Origin: Parapristionchus giblindavisi
Taxonomy: Eukaryota; Nematoda; Chromadorea; Rhabditida; Diplogasteridae
Length of the DNA stretch: 64,000 nt
Assembly: GCA_943737045.1 (NCBI GenBank)
Contig: CALSFV010000341.1
Coordinates: 186,001-250,000, forward strand
Direction: 5' to 3'
Part shown: piece after piece, positions 1-12,540 of the stretch
Layout of the letters: each line of letters starts with the position of its first letter
How positions within the stretch are numbered: the stretch's first letter is position 1
Translations under genes and position numbers: made by a program
Notes under the pieces: model-generated
Told to the model about the DNA's origin: nothing
Databases searched by the model: none
Seen by the model: only the letters and a program-made list of their open reading frames with translations

Positions 1-788
1 ATTAAAAAAATAAATTCGAGATCTGCGAAACGACGATTCTTCACGTTGCAGTCGTTTCTGCAAACACACATGCAAGAGCCACCATCCGCCCTATGAATCA
101 ACTTGCCTTGACGGTCGACTGAATGTGGGAGTTGAAAAAATAAAAATAAAATTATTATTTTTCTAATTTTTAAAAAAAATGTAGTCCAAGTCTATTTCTA
201 TATTTTTCTTTTTTTTTCCTATGTACGCGCATCACTACGAGTAAAATGACATTATAAAGCTAACTCTTGCTCTTGCGAATTTCAAGAAATTTAATTTTCG
301 ATTTTTGCAATTTACACATATCTCACATTCAGTTGCAATTCTCGAGGCTTATGACAAACTGGCTGGCCAAGGGAATATGACCACCATGTACATAATCGTC
401 AGGGCTACAATATGCACTATGAATTTTCTTGCAGTATCTCTTCAACGAGGATAGAAGGAACAAAATCTGAAAATCAGACACGAAAAAACATATTCAAAAC
501 GATATGATATTGCTGTTCAGCTGTGTTTATAAGAGTGCATGACATGTTATTCACCAATAAAAAGAAATAAAAGTGCTAGCTATCACGCTTGAAAAGTTAT
601 GAATTTTTCAATTTTTTATTTTATGCGACATATGTGAGCCGGGTTTGAGCCCAAGGGCATTTTCACTATAACTTTCATCGGTCTCCCCCCGGTATGTGTC
701 TATGATGAAAGTATTGAGGCCCAGATCGAAAGTCCTCGCGAATGTCCGGCAGGGGGTCAAAATGCTCGAGTCTTACCGAGCCGGTCTC
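1..788. other. AT-rich stretch, no gene seen
   Basis: No open reading frame with recognisable protein features, tRNA or inverted repeat was found here. The sequence is AT-rich with poly-A and poly-T runs. It leads into the foldback repeat that begins near 789. Confidence 0.5.
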
Positions 789-3039
789 TTAAAACGCGTT
801 CTCCATAAGGGCGGCGGGGGCATGGCACAATGTTTCAAAATCATCCTAGGTGACTTATATTTGATGGTTAGAGTCCCTAGGGGCGGTATACACTTCAGCC
901 AAAAAGTTGACCCAAATTATCGATTTTTGATCTACCAAAAGTCGAAAAATAAAAGTATGAATTCCATAGCATGTTATATATCATTCGATAGAGGATCAAA
1001 AGTTATATAAGAATACCAAGTTTCAGAAGTTTTCATAACTTTATCTTCGAGAAATTACCGATTTTCCAATTTTTGACCAGGTTTTTTTGTTTTGATCTCA
1101 TTGCTTGCCATGTTACTCTCATTTCCTTTTCTTGGATCTTTGATATGTTATGTAAAAATGGATGGGCTATCCGAATATCACACTTATTTCGACCAGCTAC
1201 AAGGCAGTCATAGTGATATCAAGTGAAATCTAACCCCATTTTAACGCCCAAACGCCGACGCAGGTTCGAATCCGGGTCCGGGCATAAATTTTTGCAACTT
1301 TTTTTTCGCCTCAAATATTACTTTAAATTATATTTTCATGTGATTCACCGTATTTTCACTAATGTATTTTACGAAATAACCACAAACATTAACAGGAATA
1401 CTAAAAAATCTTATTACTGATACAATATCAGGAAAATGGATGGGACGAGCGAAAATAACGGTTTTTCGACAGTGATACTTCTTTAAAATGTATTTTTTGC
1501 TATTTTCTGTTAAAAGAAGATAAATATACAATAAAACTCTTATCATCTCGGTTTTCGCAAAATGGTTTGAAAAATTGTAGGCAACGATCAAAGATCAAAG
1601 TACAAACATCAGAGAAAAAACTTCAGTAATATAGTAAAAACATTTCAGAACATTTCTAACATATATAGGTGCTTTGAAAATAAGAGATTCCATCAAAAGA
1701 GGTGCAGGAACTAGAACTATGAGGGAGAGAACGCGCAGGTTTAAACGTACGCGATGTAACCGAGTAGATCTCATCAGAACGTTAGCTATGGGTCTGAAAG
1801 GAATTAGAACTAAACCAAAATGAGGAAAATAAATATATGATACGTAAAAAAGCTACCTGCGGAGGAACCATAGTTTTAAAAGGCCTGTCCTTTGAACGGT
1901 AGGATCTCAAAATCAGTCCTTCCAAAAAAATTGCCCTGGGGACGAATGAAGAGCTATGACTACCATAATCTGTGGATAAACATCAATCGCCACTTGCATC
2001 ATTTTGTCCCTTATTGTTTGAACGGGTCGTTAGCATATCTATAAGCTGAATTTTCAGTTTTGAGGCTCAAATTCGTAGAACATTTACAGCTTGATATCGG
2101 AGACGTCCCAATGCCTCTTTTGATGGAATCTCTTATTTTCAAAGCACCTATAAATATTAGAGATGTTCAGAAAAGTTTTTATTATATTACTGAAGTTTGG
2201 ACTCTGATCTTTGTACTTTGATCTTTGATCTTTGCCTACATTTTTTCAAACCATTTTGCGAAAACCGAGATGATACGAGTTTCATTGTATATTTATCTTC
2301 TTTTAACAGAAAATAGCAAAAAAATATATTTTAAAGAAGTATCACTGTCAAAAAACCGTTATTTTCGCTCGTCCCATCCATTTTCCTGATATTGTATCAG
2401 TAATAAGATTTTTTAGTATTCCTGTTAATGTTTGTGGTTATTTCGTAAAATACATTAGTGAAAATACGGTGAATCACATGAAAATATAATTTAAAGTAAT
2501 ATTTGAGGCGAAAAAAAAGTTGCAAAAATTTATGCCCGGGCCCGGATTCGAACCTGCGTCGGCGTTTGGGCGTTAAAATGGGGTTAGATTTCACTTGATA
2601 TCACTATGACTGCCTTGTAGCTGGTCGAAATAAGTGTGATATTCGGATAGCCCATCCATTTTTACATAACATATCAAAGATCCAAGAAAAGGAAATGAGA
2701 GTAACATGGCAAGCAATGAGATCAAAACAAAAAAACCTGGTCAAAAATTGGAAAATCGGTAATTTATCGAAGATAAAGTTATGAAAACTTCTGAAACTTG
2801 GTATTCTTATATAACTTTGGATCCTCTATCGAATGATATATAACATGCTATGGAATTCACACTTTTATTTTTCGACTTTTGGTAGATCAAAAATCGATAA
2901 TTTGGGTCAACTTTTTGGCTGAAGTGTATACCGCCCCTAGGGACTCTAACCATCAAATATGAGTCACCTAGGATGATTTTGAAACATTGTGCCATGCCCC
3001 AACCGACGCCCCTCCGCTGTAAGGGAGAATGCGTTTTAA
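789..3039. mobile_element. 2.25 kb foldback (long inverted repeat) element
   Basis: Two arms of about 915 bp (789-1702 and 2117-3039) are near-identical reverse complements around a 414 bp unrelated spacer (1703-2116). The arms carry mirrored open reading frames (1223-1420 plus, 2397-2594 minus) differing by one residue, but these look incidental. Each arm has a tRNA-like B box (GGTTCGAATCC, near 1263 and mirrored near 2549). Outer ends read TTAAAACGC and GCGTTTTAA. The 9-mer CCCCGGTAT occurs in direct orientation outside both ends (about 677 and 3062) but not next to the termini, so it is weak evidence for a target duplication. No transposase was recognised; probably a non-autonomous foldback element. 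Confidence 0.75.
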
Positions 3040-3173
3040 TATGAATGAATAAATACCTACCCCGGTATTGGAAGTGGACAGAATCTTGTTGAAGACCGTG
3101 TTGAGTGGAACTACTCGATACGTATTGCACAGCACACTTGCTACAAACAAGTAAATACATTTCTCAGCTTTCT

Positions 3174-3299
3174 TTAAAGACACACCCCCTAGCTATTTTA
3201 AAACTCTCCGTTCTGGCAATACGCTGCTTGAAGATAAATAGACCGAGAGAGTATGGACAGAACGGGGAGTTTCATATTAGCCTGGGGATGTGGCTTTAA
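3174..3299. mobile_element. TTAA-flanked MITE, family C
   Basis: Palindromic 120 bp element between TTAA copies at 3174 and 3296. It has the family C ends (AAAGACACACC and mirrored GTGGCTTT), the paired ACTCTCCG / GGGGAGT blocks and a degraded central GAGAGAGTATGG. TTAA duplication is typical of piggyBac-type elements; no transposase is present. Confidence 0.6.
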
Positions 3300-3849
3300 A
3301 CAAACGAAAAATCTTGATAACAACGATTAATATTTTCACAAATCCGAGCAACATTCAAACAGGAAATATTCAAAAACAGCTATAGTATCATAACGCAATG
3401 CTACCGTAACCCACCAGGTCTGCCATCCCTACTTGGTCGTGGGCCAAATCTATATGCTGATGACGTCAGATGGACGAGGTAGCACAGCAGGACGGATACG
3501 GTAATGGTACGGTGGATCATCATTATCGATTGATTGATACGATCAATACATTCACATGGCGGGCGTCCAAGTCATGATCTGCATAGCAAATAGTCCATCT
3601 ATTTGAAGGACCATTAAAGAAATCAAAAAAACGGCACTTCTTTGATTTCTGGCCCAGATCATAATATAGATTAATTCTAGTCATTTCTCATTCCTCACCA
3701 CTCATTAGTCATTTCGCGTAGTAACCTACCCTTCTCTCGGTTGTGGTAAAACCAAACGCATCATGATTGATAAAATGAGAGTTTTGTCTCCTCTTTTCCC
3801 ATACTCTCTCATCCTAATCCAATTTCATTTTCATATCACCCCCATTCTC

Positions 3850-3992
3850 CTATAAAAGCATTCGATTCCTTTCCTGCGGTTCAGTCCAGAGCTCTCCCAT
3901 TTTGAGGAGAGCTCGGGGAGCATTTCGCCCCCGTGGACATCGTCCTCCCAGTGAGGAGGACGACCCCTCCATTCGATCGAAATGGGGAGGGG
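3850..3992 (+). other. TATA-like box followed by two hairpins
   Basis: A TATAAAAG motif near 3852 is followed about 40 bp later by a stem-loop (GAGCTCTCC, 8 nt loop, GGAGAGCTC; 3890-3915) and then by a second one (CGTCCTCCC, short loop, AGGAGGACG; 3940-3963). No ORF of note lies downstream on this strand. It could be a short structured RNA gene or the edge of a mobile element. Confidence 0.3.
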
Positions 3993-4226
3993 GGGTGAAC
4001 GAGGGGGTGGGCCAGAAATCAAAGAAGTTCCAAAAAAACGATGTGTAAAGCCTGTATAAAATAGTTCACCAAAGTGCAAAGTACAGAACGTTACCAGGTA
4101 AAATGTAATCGATAATAAAGCAGATAAGCGAATCTTCTCGCAGTGTCCGAGGGCACACAACAACACTCTACAATACCTTATGGTACAATCGATATTCATA
4201 CACGGTACTTATTGATAGTTATATCA

Positions 4227-4272
<46 letters not shown>
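4227..4272. repeat. (ATT)n microsatellite
   Basis: About 15 uninterrupted ATT units. Similar ATT/AAT runs recur near 8457, 10350, 12714, 13119, 14390, 37810, 38575, 44937, 46272, 47742 and 62100, nearly all in introns. Confidence 0.9.
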
Positions 4273-4751
4273 AAGTTGTTTATGCACATACATAACAGAG
4301 GGAGCTAACGCAGATCGAACCAACAATGGGAGAAAACAATAACAAATCAACGATTGTGGATGGAGAGGCAGCAGGGGCGAGAGACAAGGAGAAATTGAGA
4401 GAGTACACGGAGAAAAGGAAGAACCTCTCGCGGTGTTCAAAAGTAACGAAAAGAACAGAAAAGAAAAGAGGCGAGAGAGTGTGTCCAAAGAGGAGAGCGT
4501 TTTCACTGCTTTTTCCTTCTTTTGCAAATCTTATGAATAGAGCATCAAGATACAGCCAAGTAGAAATTGAAATAAGATTATCTATGAAATTCTACAATAG
4601 ACCAGAATACAGTATAGTACTCGTCAAAATATCTCTGACAACAAAACAAGCAAACAATAACTGAATCAATCAACCAATCAATCATCATCTACAATGTAAA
4701 TATCTCCGAAAACAAAACAGAACAATCAATAACTCAATGAATAACCATCAT

Positions 4752-7700
4752 CTACAACGTAATTCCATTCTCCTCAGCCTCTTTCCGTGCTGCCGCAACC
4801 GCAGAGATCGCTGCCCCACCATGGGCAGCAATGGCCGCCGCCCTCCTGTCCTTCTTCCCCTTTCGATAGGCATCGATGACCCTCTGTCTCTCTGCCTCCA
4901 TCAATGCACTCATCTTCTCCTTCTTCTCCTGTAATGATAAAGAAAGAATAAATAAAGAATACGATATTAAAGACACACCTAATTTGAACAACTTTCCGCT
5001 CTGGCAATTATTACTTGTCACTGGCCTAGCAGTGATCACCACCCGCAGGGCTAACAATAAGTGTGCCTTGAAAAACGGGGTGTACCTTTTTTTTTTTATC
5101 ATTTTATCGCTATGGCAATGATCTCTCTCGCTTTCGTTGTCTAAGAGAGTTTTTTTTCTTCAAATTAGCTCGCGGTGTGCCGTTATCATACACTTTCATA
5201 CCCACATAATGTGAGAATTGACCCACTATATGCGAAACAAAGCTAAAAATGAGGATTTTAAGCGAAAAAAAAAACAACGAATTTTCGACAGCAACCCACC
5301 ATATTTCAAAAGTCAACCCACTATATCAAAATAACGACATTTTGTGAAAACCCGACCGTATTTTGCAAACTTGTAATGTAGTTGTTCGACCTATGGAGAC
5401 ATGCAGATGCTAGAAATGACACCGTACACTAAGCGTCCATTTTTATTTACATACAGTATGACTACCGTACCTTCTTCTCCGTTCCAGATCGAGTATCATC
5501 GAAGGCAGTTGTCGTCGACGACGAAGGATCATCCTCCTTGGATGGACGTTCCGTCTTAAGAACATTATGCAGTAGGAGAGACTTGCCGCCGGCCTAAAGG
5601 GAACGTATACAGTTTAATGGTCAAGCACAGAACCATAGGGGAGGAGGGAATGGTTGCCACTAAACGACTGGTTAGTCTGGGCGTGCTGATGCCCCATACA
5701 AGGGCAAAGAACACGTAAGCATGAATAATAACAATGAAATCACTACGATATCTTGTAGGATTAGATGCATAGGTCGAAAAGTATGTTACAAAGTACCAAC
5801 CCTGACCGCATTTTGAGCCAAATGTGCCAAAAATCGAAAAGCCTGACCGCTTTTTGAAATCCGATAACTTAACTATTCGACCTATGCGTAGATTAGGGTG
5901 GCGAGAACCAGTCACTAGTCACTAATTATTCTCTCTCTCCAACTAGTGCGTAATCTTTTCCACTCTCTCTGCTACTCTTCTGTCCCCTGTGGCAGCCGTG
6001 CGTTGGGGTCACGGTTGAGTAGCAAAATTACTCTTTTTCTACTCTTTTTGTTTTTTCTCGGCTCTAAGTAATCAAAATGTGCAAATCTATATATTTTTGG
6101 AATCTGCAAGTCAAGGGCTATCCAACAAGCCTAAAATTGGATGTCAAAGAAGATTAGAGACGCCGCTTGGTTGTTTATGACGATTGTGGGCGGAGTCTAT
6201 CACTATGCAAGAGGTTAAATGACGACAAGGAAGAGTTTTAATTGTGGTTCGAATGACTTTAATAACATGATAATCATAAATGATATTATAATAGTCTTTC
6301 TATCCGTCTTATCGGAAGTGCTGGAATGCATAACATGAGAATTCGATGAAATTTAAAAGTTATCTTTGACAGTCAATTTTAGGCTTGTTGAATAGCCCTT
6401 TGCTTGTAGATTCCAAAAATATTCAGATTTGCAAATTTCGATTACTTATAGCCGAGAAAACCCAAAAGGAGTAGAAAAAGAGTAGCTAAAATTACTCACT
6501 AATGTTTTGATGACCTCATCACTACTAACCGTCGCGCGAGAGGTCGTAAATGTGCCTCTCTCGGTTGAGTAGAGAGAGACTGTTACTAGGACTAGTGACT
6601 AGTGACTGATTCTCGCCACCCTAGCGTAGATGTATCGTCAATTGATGCCCTACACTACGATAAAACAGTACTATACGCTCTTCTAAGGCTATAGATTATA
6701 AAAATATCGTGATATAAGTGGATAATGATAGAGCAATTATAGAGTAGCTACCTTTCAATCAATCAATAATCGGTCAATCAACCAATAAATCAATCAATAC
6801 ATCAACGGAGATACCTTAGCATTCAGCGGCACATACTTCTGCTTGAAGACGCCAGAGAACGCGGGAGGCGCATCGTATCGATCGCCAAAATCGATCACTT
6901 CTGCAAAAATAACTGATTTAGCTTCGCCTCTTGCCAACGGTCTCCCCATTTCATATAAAGGTAAAACGGAAAGATAATTACCGTATTCATTGACGTATCT
7001 CAACCATTTTAACAACCTACTTTACCGTTCATTTCATATAATACTCAGTAGGTTATTGTCATTATTGCCTTTCTAAGAGTTAGCGAGTTATTGCCTTTCG
7101 GGAACAACCAAAGGTGTTTACTCTATCAATGATACATGCATTCACCAGGTCACCACCAGTGGCCGCATGCATGAACATGAGAAACGGTTTGAGAAATGTG
7201 ACGTTACAACCGTAGGCCGAAATGCACTGTTACATTTGCCTTACGTGTCTACGCCGTAACCCCTCCGTCGCGTCGGACGGACGGCGGAGGGGGTTACGGC
7301 GTAGGCACGTAAGGCAAATGTAACAGTGCAAAACGAGTGCCATATTTTTTTTGTTTCACAACATTTGTTCGCTTAATGTGAATAAATAAATATAAATATA
7401 AATCCCACTCCCCATTAGGCTTGTGACGTCAAATTTGTCGACAAACCGTTATTAGGACACGTCAGCATAACTTCTTACCTATGCCAGGACAACATGGACT
7501 TATCTCATCTTCTCTAACGAGGTTCATTTTAATACCACTACTAATAACTCTAGTAATTCACACTTTTATTGTTTGTTTATAGAATTAGTTTATCTTTTCA
7601 TAGTAATTTAGTTGTTAAATTAGAAATTATAACACTTTCATATAAAAAATCTTAGTTTATAAAGTCAATAGAAAGACCTGGTGCTGTCTACTGAAGATGG

Positions 7701-8454
7701 CCGCGACACCAGGCAAAGCTTTATGGTGTCTAGACGTAGCGGCCGAAACACCATGAAGCACATTACTACATATAGTTTATATTGTTACAGTTACTTTAAC
7801 ACGTGCATGCATTTCAATCTTGTACATTGATTTACGTATTAGATTAATATTCAACGTTCATGCATGCGGCCTGTGGTGGTACGCATCACGTTCTCGTGAA
7901 CAACAAAGCAGAGGAGATTCTTCCCAACAAGCTGTTCATTTCTTTCACTATTACATACAAGCGATTCAGGAAATTGCTCGATGGCAGTTTTCAAAGGAAG
8001 TAACAGTGGGGTCCCCCGTATAGACCGCTCACAGGAGGGAGATCAAGTCAGAATGATCTCCCCTCATTATCCTTGCATCGTCATTCTTCATGACCCATTC
8101 CCCTATATAAACCCCCTCCTATGCTGATAAAGTTAGTCTCGAGTGAGCTTGTCGTCTAGTCTTCCTTGTTACACTTCAACTGTAACCACCCAGAACAGCA
8201 TAGGTCATCTATCGGTTATCAAAAACCGGCCAAGCTTTTCGATTTTTGGCAAATTTGGCTCAACATACGATCAGGCTTACTATGACCTATGGTAGTAACC
8301 AGCCCCATCCCACCTCTCGAGTTGATGACAGCCTCCCTCTCCTCAGCCTCTCGTTCCTCTTTCTGTTTGTTCCTCAGTCGATCATTCCTCGACGCATTCC
8401 TCCTCTTCGTCTTACTCGACATCGCCCTCACTCGCTCATCTTCGATCGCCTACG

Positions 8455-8500
<46 letters not shown>

Positions 8501-10352
8501 ATAGTGCAATCAATAAATCAATATTTACAGACCGTTGCGTCTTTCAGCGCCTACCATAATCGGTCAAATCAATAAATCAATATCTACCGTATACCTTGAG
8601 ACGCTTGAGCGTCTTGTCCCTCGCCTGTCCGAATCGTTTCACCTCGTCCGCTTTTCTCAACAGCAGTTTCATCTCGCGTTTCTTCCTGCAATATCATACG
8701 TTATTACGTGGGAATATATTACAGTTAAAGACTCCATAGACAAATGTCACAAGTGTCTGCGACGCCGATCCAATCATACGTGGGCACCACTGCAATACAC
8801 CCCCGATTTTTGGCACCCGACCCCTAGATTTTCCAAAAAAATCACTCAAAATGGCGTATAAATGCTCCATTTTTTGCTTCCGACCACCCGATTTTCATTT
8901 CCAGCGGCAATGCCCGTCCACGTAATAATAATAATATCTTTATGTGGGTTTCATGTAAGAATGATAATGATATACAGAGAGAAATGCATTAGGGACGCAT
9001 AAATACAATACCACAACGAGGTAGTAAGGTTTAATTAATAGATAATGATGATAAAACTAAAAAGTATGAGTACAACTATAAAAACTGTTATGTATACGAT
9101 TGTTAATGGATCCCTCCATAGACAATATCACAAGTGCCTGCAACACCGATGCAACTGGTCATTAACAAGTGAGGCATGACAAATCTACATTGTGAATGCC
9201 GCCGAAAATTTTGTGAATTCCTACTCAAATCCCTTTCGTCTGCCGTACCGTAAATCGATCTGCATTTCCCCAAATCGATCTACCGTATCCCGAAATCAAT
9301 CCACCGTACCCCAAATCGATCCACAGTACCACAAAATCGATCCACCATACCCCAAATCGATTCACCGTACCCCAAATCGATCTACCGTATCCCAAATCGA
9401 TCCACCGTATCCCAAATCTATCTACCGTACCTCTCGTCCTCATCCATATCCTTGTATTCCTGGTCGATGTCCTTCGAGTCACGACCCGCCATGCCGACAG
9501 CCGCCTGCAATTTCGAGCTCCTTATTTCTTTATTTATATATTATTATTATTATTAATATATTTATTTATCTAATTATTTATCTTACAATGAATAAACAAC
9601 AAGTTCCATTTCAGTGAAGAACACATTTATCAAAGACGAACTCTGTCTATTCATATTTATTCATTTATGTTTATATAAATTTATTTTACTACCATGTATT
9701 GAACAATTACAAAACACGTCAAGCTGATATATTTGCTTAAAATTTCAGGCATTTTAATCACTTGATTTGCATCTCGTCTAGCAATGTGTACATTTAACAG
9801 ATAAATATTAAAATGATGAATAAAGAGTTCAAAACTTCCAACCTTGATCTTGATCTCATTAATCTCCTTATCGATCTCATTGTGCATTCGTCCCATCACC
9901 GCCTTAATCGATTCTCGCGCCCTTTTCGGAGCCACGCCCACTCGCGCCAGTGCATCTGTCAATCGATAAATACATATACACTACTGGTAAATAAATAAGG
10001 GTATGCGGGCACTCAACTTTTTTTAAAAAAATTGCACTTAATTCATTTATTTTTATTTCATTTAATACAATTTTACGGGGACACCCCATGTATGACTCCA
10101 GAGGGCGTATGCATGAACGCAGGAAAACGTCCGTAGGCGGAGGCGTTTGCCCAAAAAAATGCACCGCCTGCGCATTTGACGTCACGTTTCACACGGGCAC
10201 TATTGAACAAAGTGTATGGCTACACCGTACCCCGAACAAATAACTAATCATCAGTAATCAGCTGGCAACAACGTCTCACTCACCTTGTACCGGTCTCTTC
10301 TTGGGAAAGCTCCTCTTCTGCGCTCCCGCTCCTCCTTCCTTCTCAGCCTTCA

Positions 10353-10384
<32 letters not shown>

Positions 10385-11558
10385 TAATAATAATAATAAT
10401 ATTAATAATAATAATAATATTAATAATATTAATATTAATAATAATAATATTTTACTCCCTCATCATTTTTATACATAATACATACATAATACAATGATAT
10501 TATAATAATATTCCCTCGTCTACTCCATCTACAGATAAGAAGCCCAGTAGAATCCCCTCCCAGAAGGTTTTTGGAAAGCCGGGAGGTGTATTTCCTTCTT
10601 CATGCAGCCTCAACGGACGGAGCTCTAATTGCTACGTGGGTTACTTTCTTCAATGTCTAATGGACTATTTTCTCGATTCCATTTCGTCGACAGAGTAGAT
10701 GCTGAAGGACCATCAAGAGAGATGAGATATTGCAATATTTATCGATGTATAGATGAACGAAGACCCATTGATCTCTGAAGGTTCCCCTGCATAACCCACC
10801 GCACAATGTGCGAATGTGATAAATTATTATTATTATTATTTAAAATGTTACCTTGACTACTCTCATCAATTCGGCCACACGTCGAGGCACCGCCTGTTCG
10901 TCCATCGACGTGGAAGAAGCGACAGGATCGAGGTTCTGCTCACTGCAAACTATCATATTTATTTAATTTGCATGTTACACAATAAAACTAGAGTACATTT
11001 GCATGCTCTTTATACTATACTTCTCGTTTAATATAATCATTACAGGAATTATGTATGGGATACTCTTATAAGGAAAGGGTACTTTGTCAGGTGAGCGAAA
11101 AGTATGCTACAAAGTGCCAAGCCTGACTGCATTTTGAGCCAAAATTTCCACAAAAAACCCGAAAAACTTGGCCGCATTTTGAAAATCGATAACCTAGCTA
11201 TTCGACCTATCCGTGAGAGTAAAAACCCAATGAAAAGTATATGGTTGGAAAGAGGATCATAAAATATTCGAATATCCAAAATATAGGCAGTGTAGATCAG
11301 ACCATCTTGCGCATGACCAATAATAATCAAAGATCAACCAACTACCGAAATCGCCTTACTGCATCAATCCCCCTTTCTGCCCCTATGCACATCACTCCTG
11401 CTCATTATATTTGATGGAAATAAATAAATAAATAAAGAATAAATAAATGAACCAACTCACGCAGTCTTTCCCATCCCCGCGGTGGCACTCCTGATCGGAG
11501 CCATAGTAGCATCGCCCTTCTTCAGCACTTTGCGATTCTTGCGCGGAATCTTTCCCAT
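4752..11558 (-). CDS. Basic coiled-coil nuclear protein, tentatively CCDC137-like
   Basis: Ten exons keep frame throughout: 11558-11461, 10942-10852, 10347-10284, 9955-9843, 9504-9431, 8685-8595, 8449-8287, 6900-6815, 5593-5471, 4928-4752, giving 359 residues. The start ATG (MGKIPRKNRKVLKKGD) sits directly after TGTCAG, so the mRNA may be trans-spliced there. The protein is very rich in Lys, Arg and Glu, with a helical stretch in exon 4, a KKREMKLLLRK patch in exon 6, a strongly charged exon 7, and a C-terminal EKKEKMSALMEAERQR helix ending in an Ala-rich segment. Composition, the RRVAELMR segment and the FGDRYDAPP motif recall the CCDC137 family of nuclear/nucleolar proteins; this assignment is inference. 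Introns are loaded with MITEs, a hAT-type element and an LTR-like repeat. Confidence 0.7.
4967..5160. mobile_element. Family C MITE split by other sequence
   Basis: The left part (TTAAAGACACACC, then ACTTTCCGCTCTGGCAA; about 4967-5012) and right part (CTCTCTCGCTTTCGTTGTCT, then AAATTAGCTCG, to about 5180) belong to one family C element. About 105 bp of unrelated DNA separates them. It lies in intron 9 of the coiled-coil gene. Confidence 0.45.
5769..5887. mobile_element. Family B MITE (119 bp)
   Basis: Short element with inverted ends CATAGGTCGAA and TTCGACCTATG. Internal blocks GTATGTTACAAAGTACCA and the paired CTGACCGC blocks match copies near 11087, 13903, 14570 and 41969. The hAT-type element at 5894 inserted just beyond its right end. 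Confidence 0.65.
5894..6623. mobile_element. hAT-type non-autonomous element with 8 bp target duplication
   Basis: The ends are perfect inverted repeats (TAGGGTGGCGAGAA and TTCTCGCCACCCTA), extended by mirrored ACTAGTCACTA blocks. A second mirrored block lies deeper (about 6068-6135 and 6373-6448). The flanks carry an exact 8 bp duplication GCGTAGAT at 5886-5893 and 6624-6631. Eight-base duplications and this terminus are characteristic of the hAT superfamily. The 730 bp interior has no transposase ORF, so it would need enzyme in trans. It sits in intron 8 of the coiled-coil gene. Confidence 0.8.
7224..7329. repeat. Near-perfect hairpin repeat
   Basis: About 106 bp folding on itself: GCACTGTTACATTTGCC and further GC-rich sequence is mirrored after a short centre, ending GGCAAATGTAACAGTGC. 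The arms include a CTACGCCGTAACCC block related to those near 10130, 13190, 23780 and 26340. Probably a small hairpin MITE family. Confidence 0.6.
7783..8187 (+). mobile_element. Possible solo LTR-like repeat
   Basis: The segment starts TGTTACAG and ends CTGTAACCA, and holds a CTATATAAACC TATA-like box near 8103 with a conserved region after it. A diverged partial copy lies at about 59268-59432, sharing AGAATGAT, GCATCGTCAT, CTATAT and ATCTCGA in the same order. No clear target duplication was found, so the LTR identity is tentative. Confidence 0.35.
9248..9430. repeat. 20 bp minisatellite adjoining a splice donor
   Basis: Eight to nine imperfect copies of a unit like ATCGATCTACCGTACCCCAA. 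On the minus strand the array starts at the 5' splice site of intron 5 of the coiled-coil gene: exon 5 ends at 9431, and its GTACGGTAG donor is the first unit's TACGGTAG. Confidence 0.75.
11087..11214. mobile_element. Family B MITE
   Basis: GCGAAAAGTATGCTACAAAG at the left, paired CTGACTGC / TTGGCCGC blocks and TTCGACCTAT at the right match family B. The left end lacks the first bases. It lies in intron 1 of the coiled-coil gene. Confidence 0.5.
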
Positions 11559-11561
11559 CTG

Positions 11562-11962
11562 ACACTATTATCGATTGATTGAGATTAGACTGATAAAGTA
11601 ATCGTTAAACGGTTAAAAATCGAATGTCAATCATCGATTTATCGATCGATACTAAAAAAAAGGTGTAAAAGGAGATAATACACGGGCACAATAAACCTCG
11701 TTAGAAACAGACACAGAAAAAAAATCAGTCTAACACTATTTATCCGTGTCAGACAATTAAATGTATATGATGAAACGGTAAATCAACAAGTGGAATGTTC
11801 AAAATAAAACGAGAATCAATGGTCCATAATTACCGGAACAATCAATAAACATCAATCGATATCTACCGTAACCTACAACACCATCAGTAATCCTTAATAG
11901 ATATCTACCGTAACCTACAACACCATCAGTAATCCTCAATCGATATCTACCGTAACCCACAC
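11562..11962. other. Spacer between coiled-coil and SET-like genes
   Basis: This 400 bp gap contains AT-rich sequence and, from about 11852, repeats of ATATCTACCGTAACC blocks that recur at 12310-12410. No gene was seen. It may be an intercistronic region, since both neighbours are on the minus strand. Confidence 0.4.
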
Positions 11963-12540
11963 CTAATCAGTGGCCTTCTCCGATAGTGGTAGCCATCGTC
12001 TGCACTCTTTCCGCCCCACTCCTCCCTCACCCTCACTCAGAGAGGACGCACCGTAGTCGTAGCACAGCTCGGCTCCTGCAGCGATTGGCCTGAAAGGGAG
12101 TGTCAGATTACGGTAGCTGGACGATATCGATCGATTCAAAAACACAAATGCTGCTACATTCAGGCACAGATATTCTCAATTTACACCACACTCACAGACA
12201 CATATGATCTATGACGTCTACAGTAACCCATTAAATCATACGGTATACCCAATTTTCGAAAAGCCTATATTCTACAGGAGGCACCTCGATGAGGACGCCC
12301 ATGTAGTATGGTAATCCTTAATAGATATCTACCGTAACCTACAACACCATCAGTAATCCTCAATCGATATCTACCGTAACCCACACGTCAATCGATATCT
12401 ACCGTAACCCACACCTAATCCCTGATTAGTGACCGAACCTGTTGGCGAACATTCAGGCAGATATTCTCACTCACACATAACCTATGATAAATATCTCACA
12501 GTAACCCATTGAACTACACGGTACGGCATACAGTATCCCT
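11888..12540. repeat. Local duplication containing SET exon edge
   Basis: The block AATAGATATCTACCGTAACC...AACACCATCAG...AATCGATATCTACCG occurs at about 11895-11965 and again at about 12309-12380. The stretch with CATTCAGGCA(C)AGATATTCTC and CAGTAACCCATT occurs at about 12160-12230 and 12450-12515. The second copy begins with CTGTTGGCGAAC, the reverse complement of the end of the SET exon at 12545. Confidence 0.55.
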
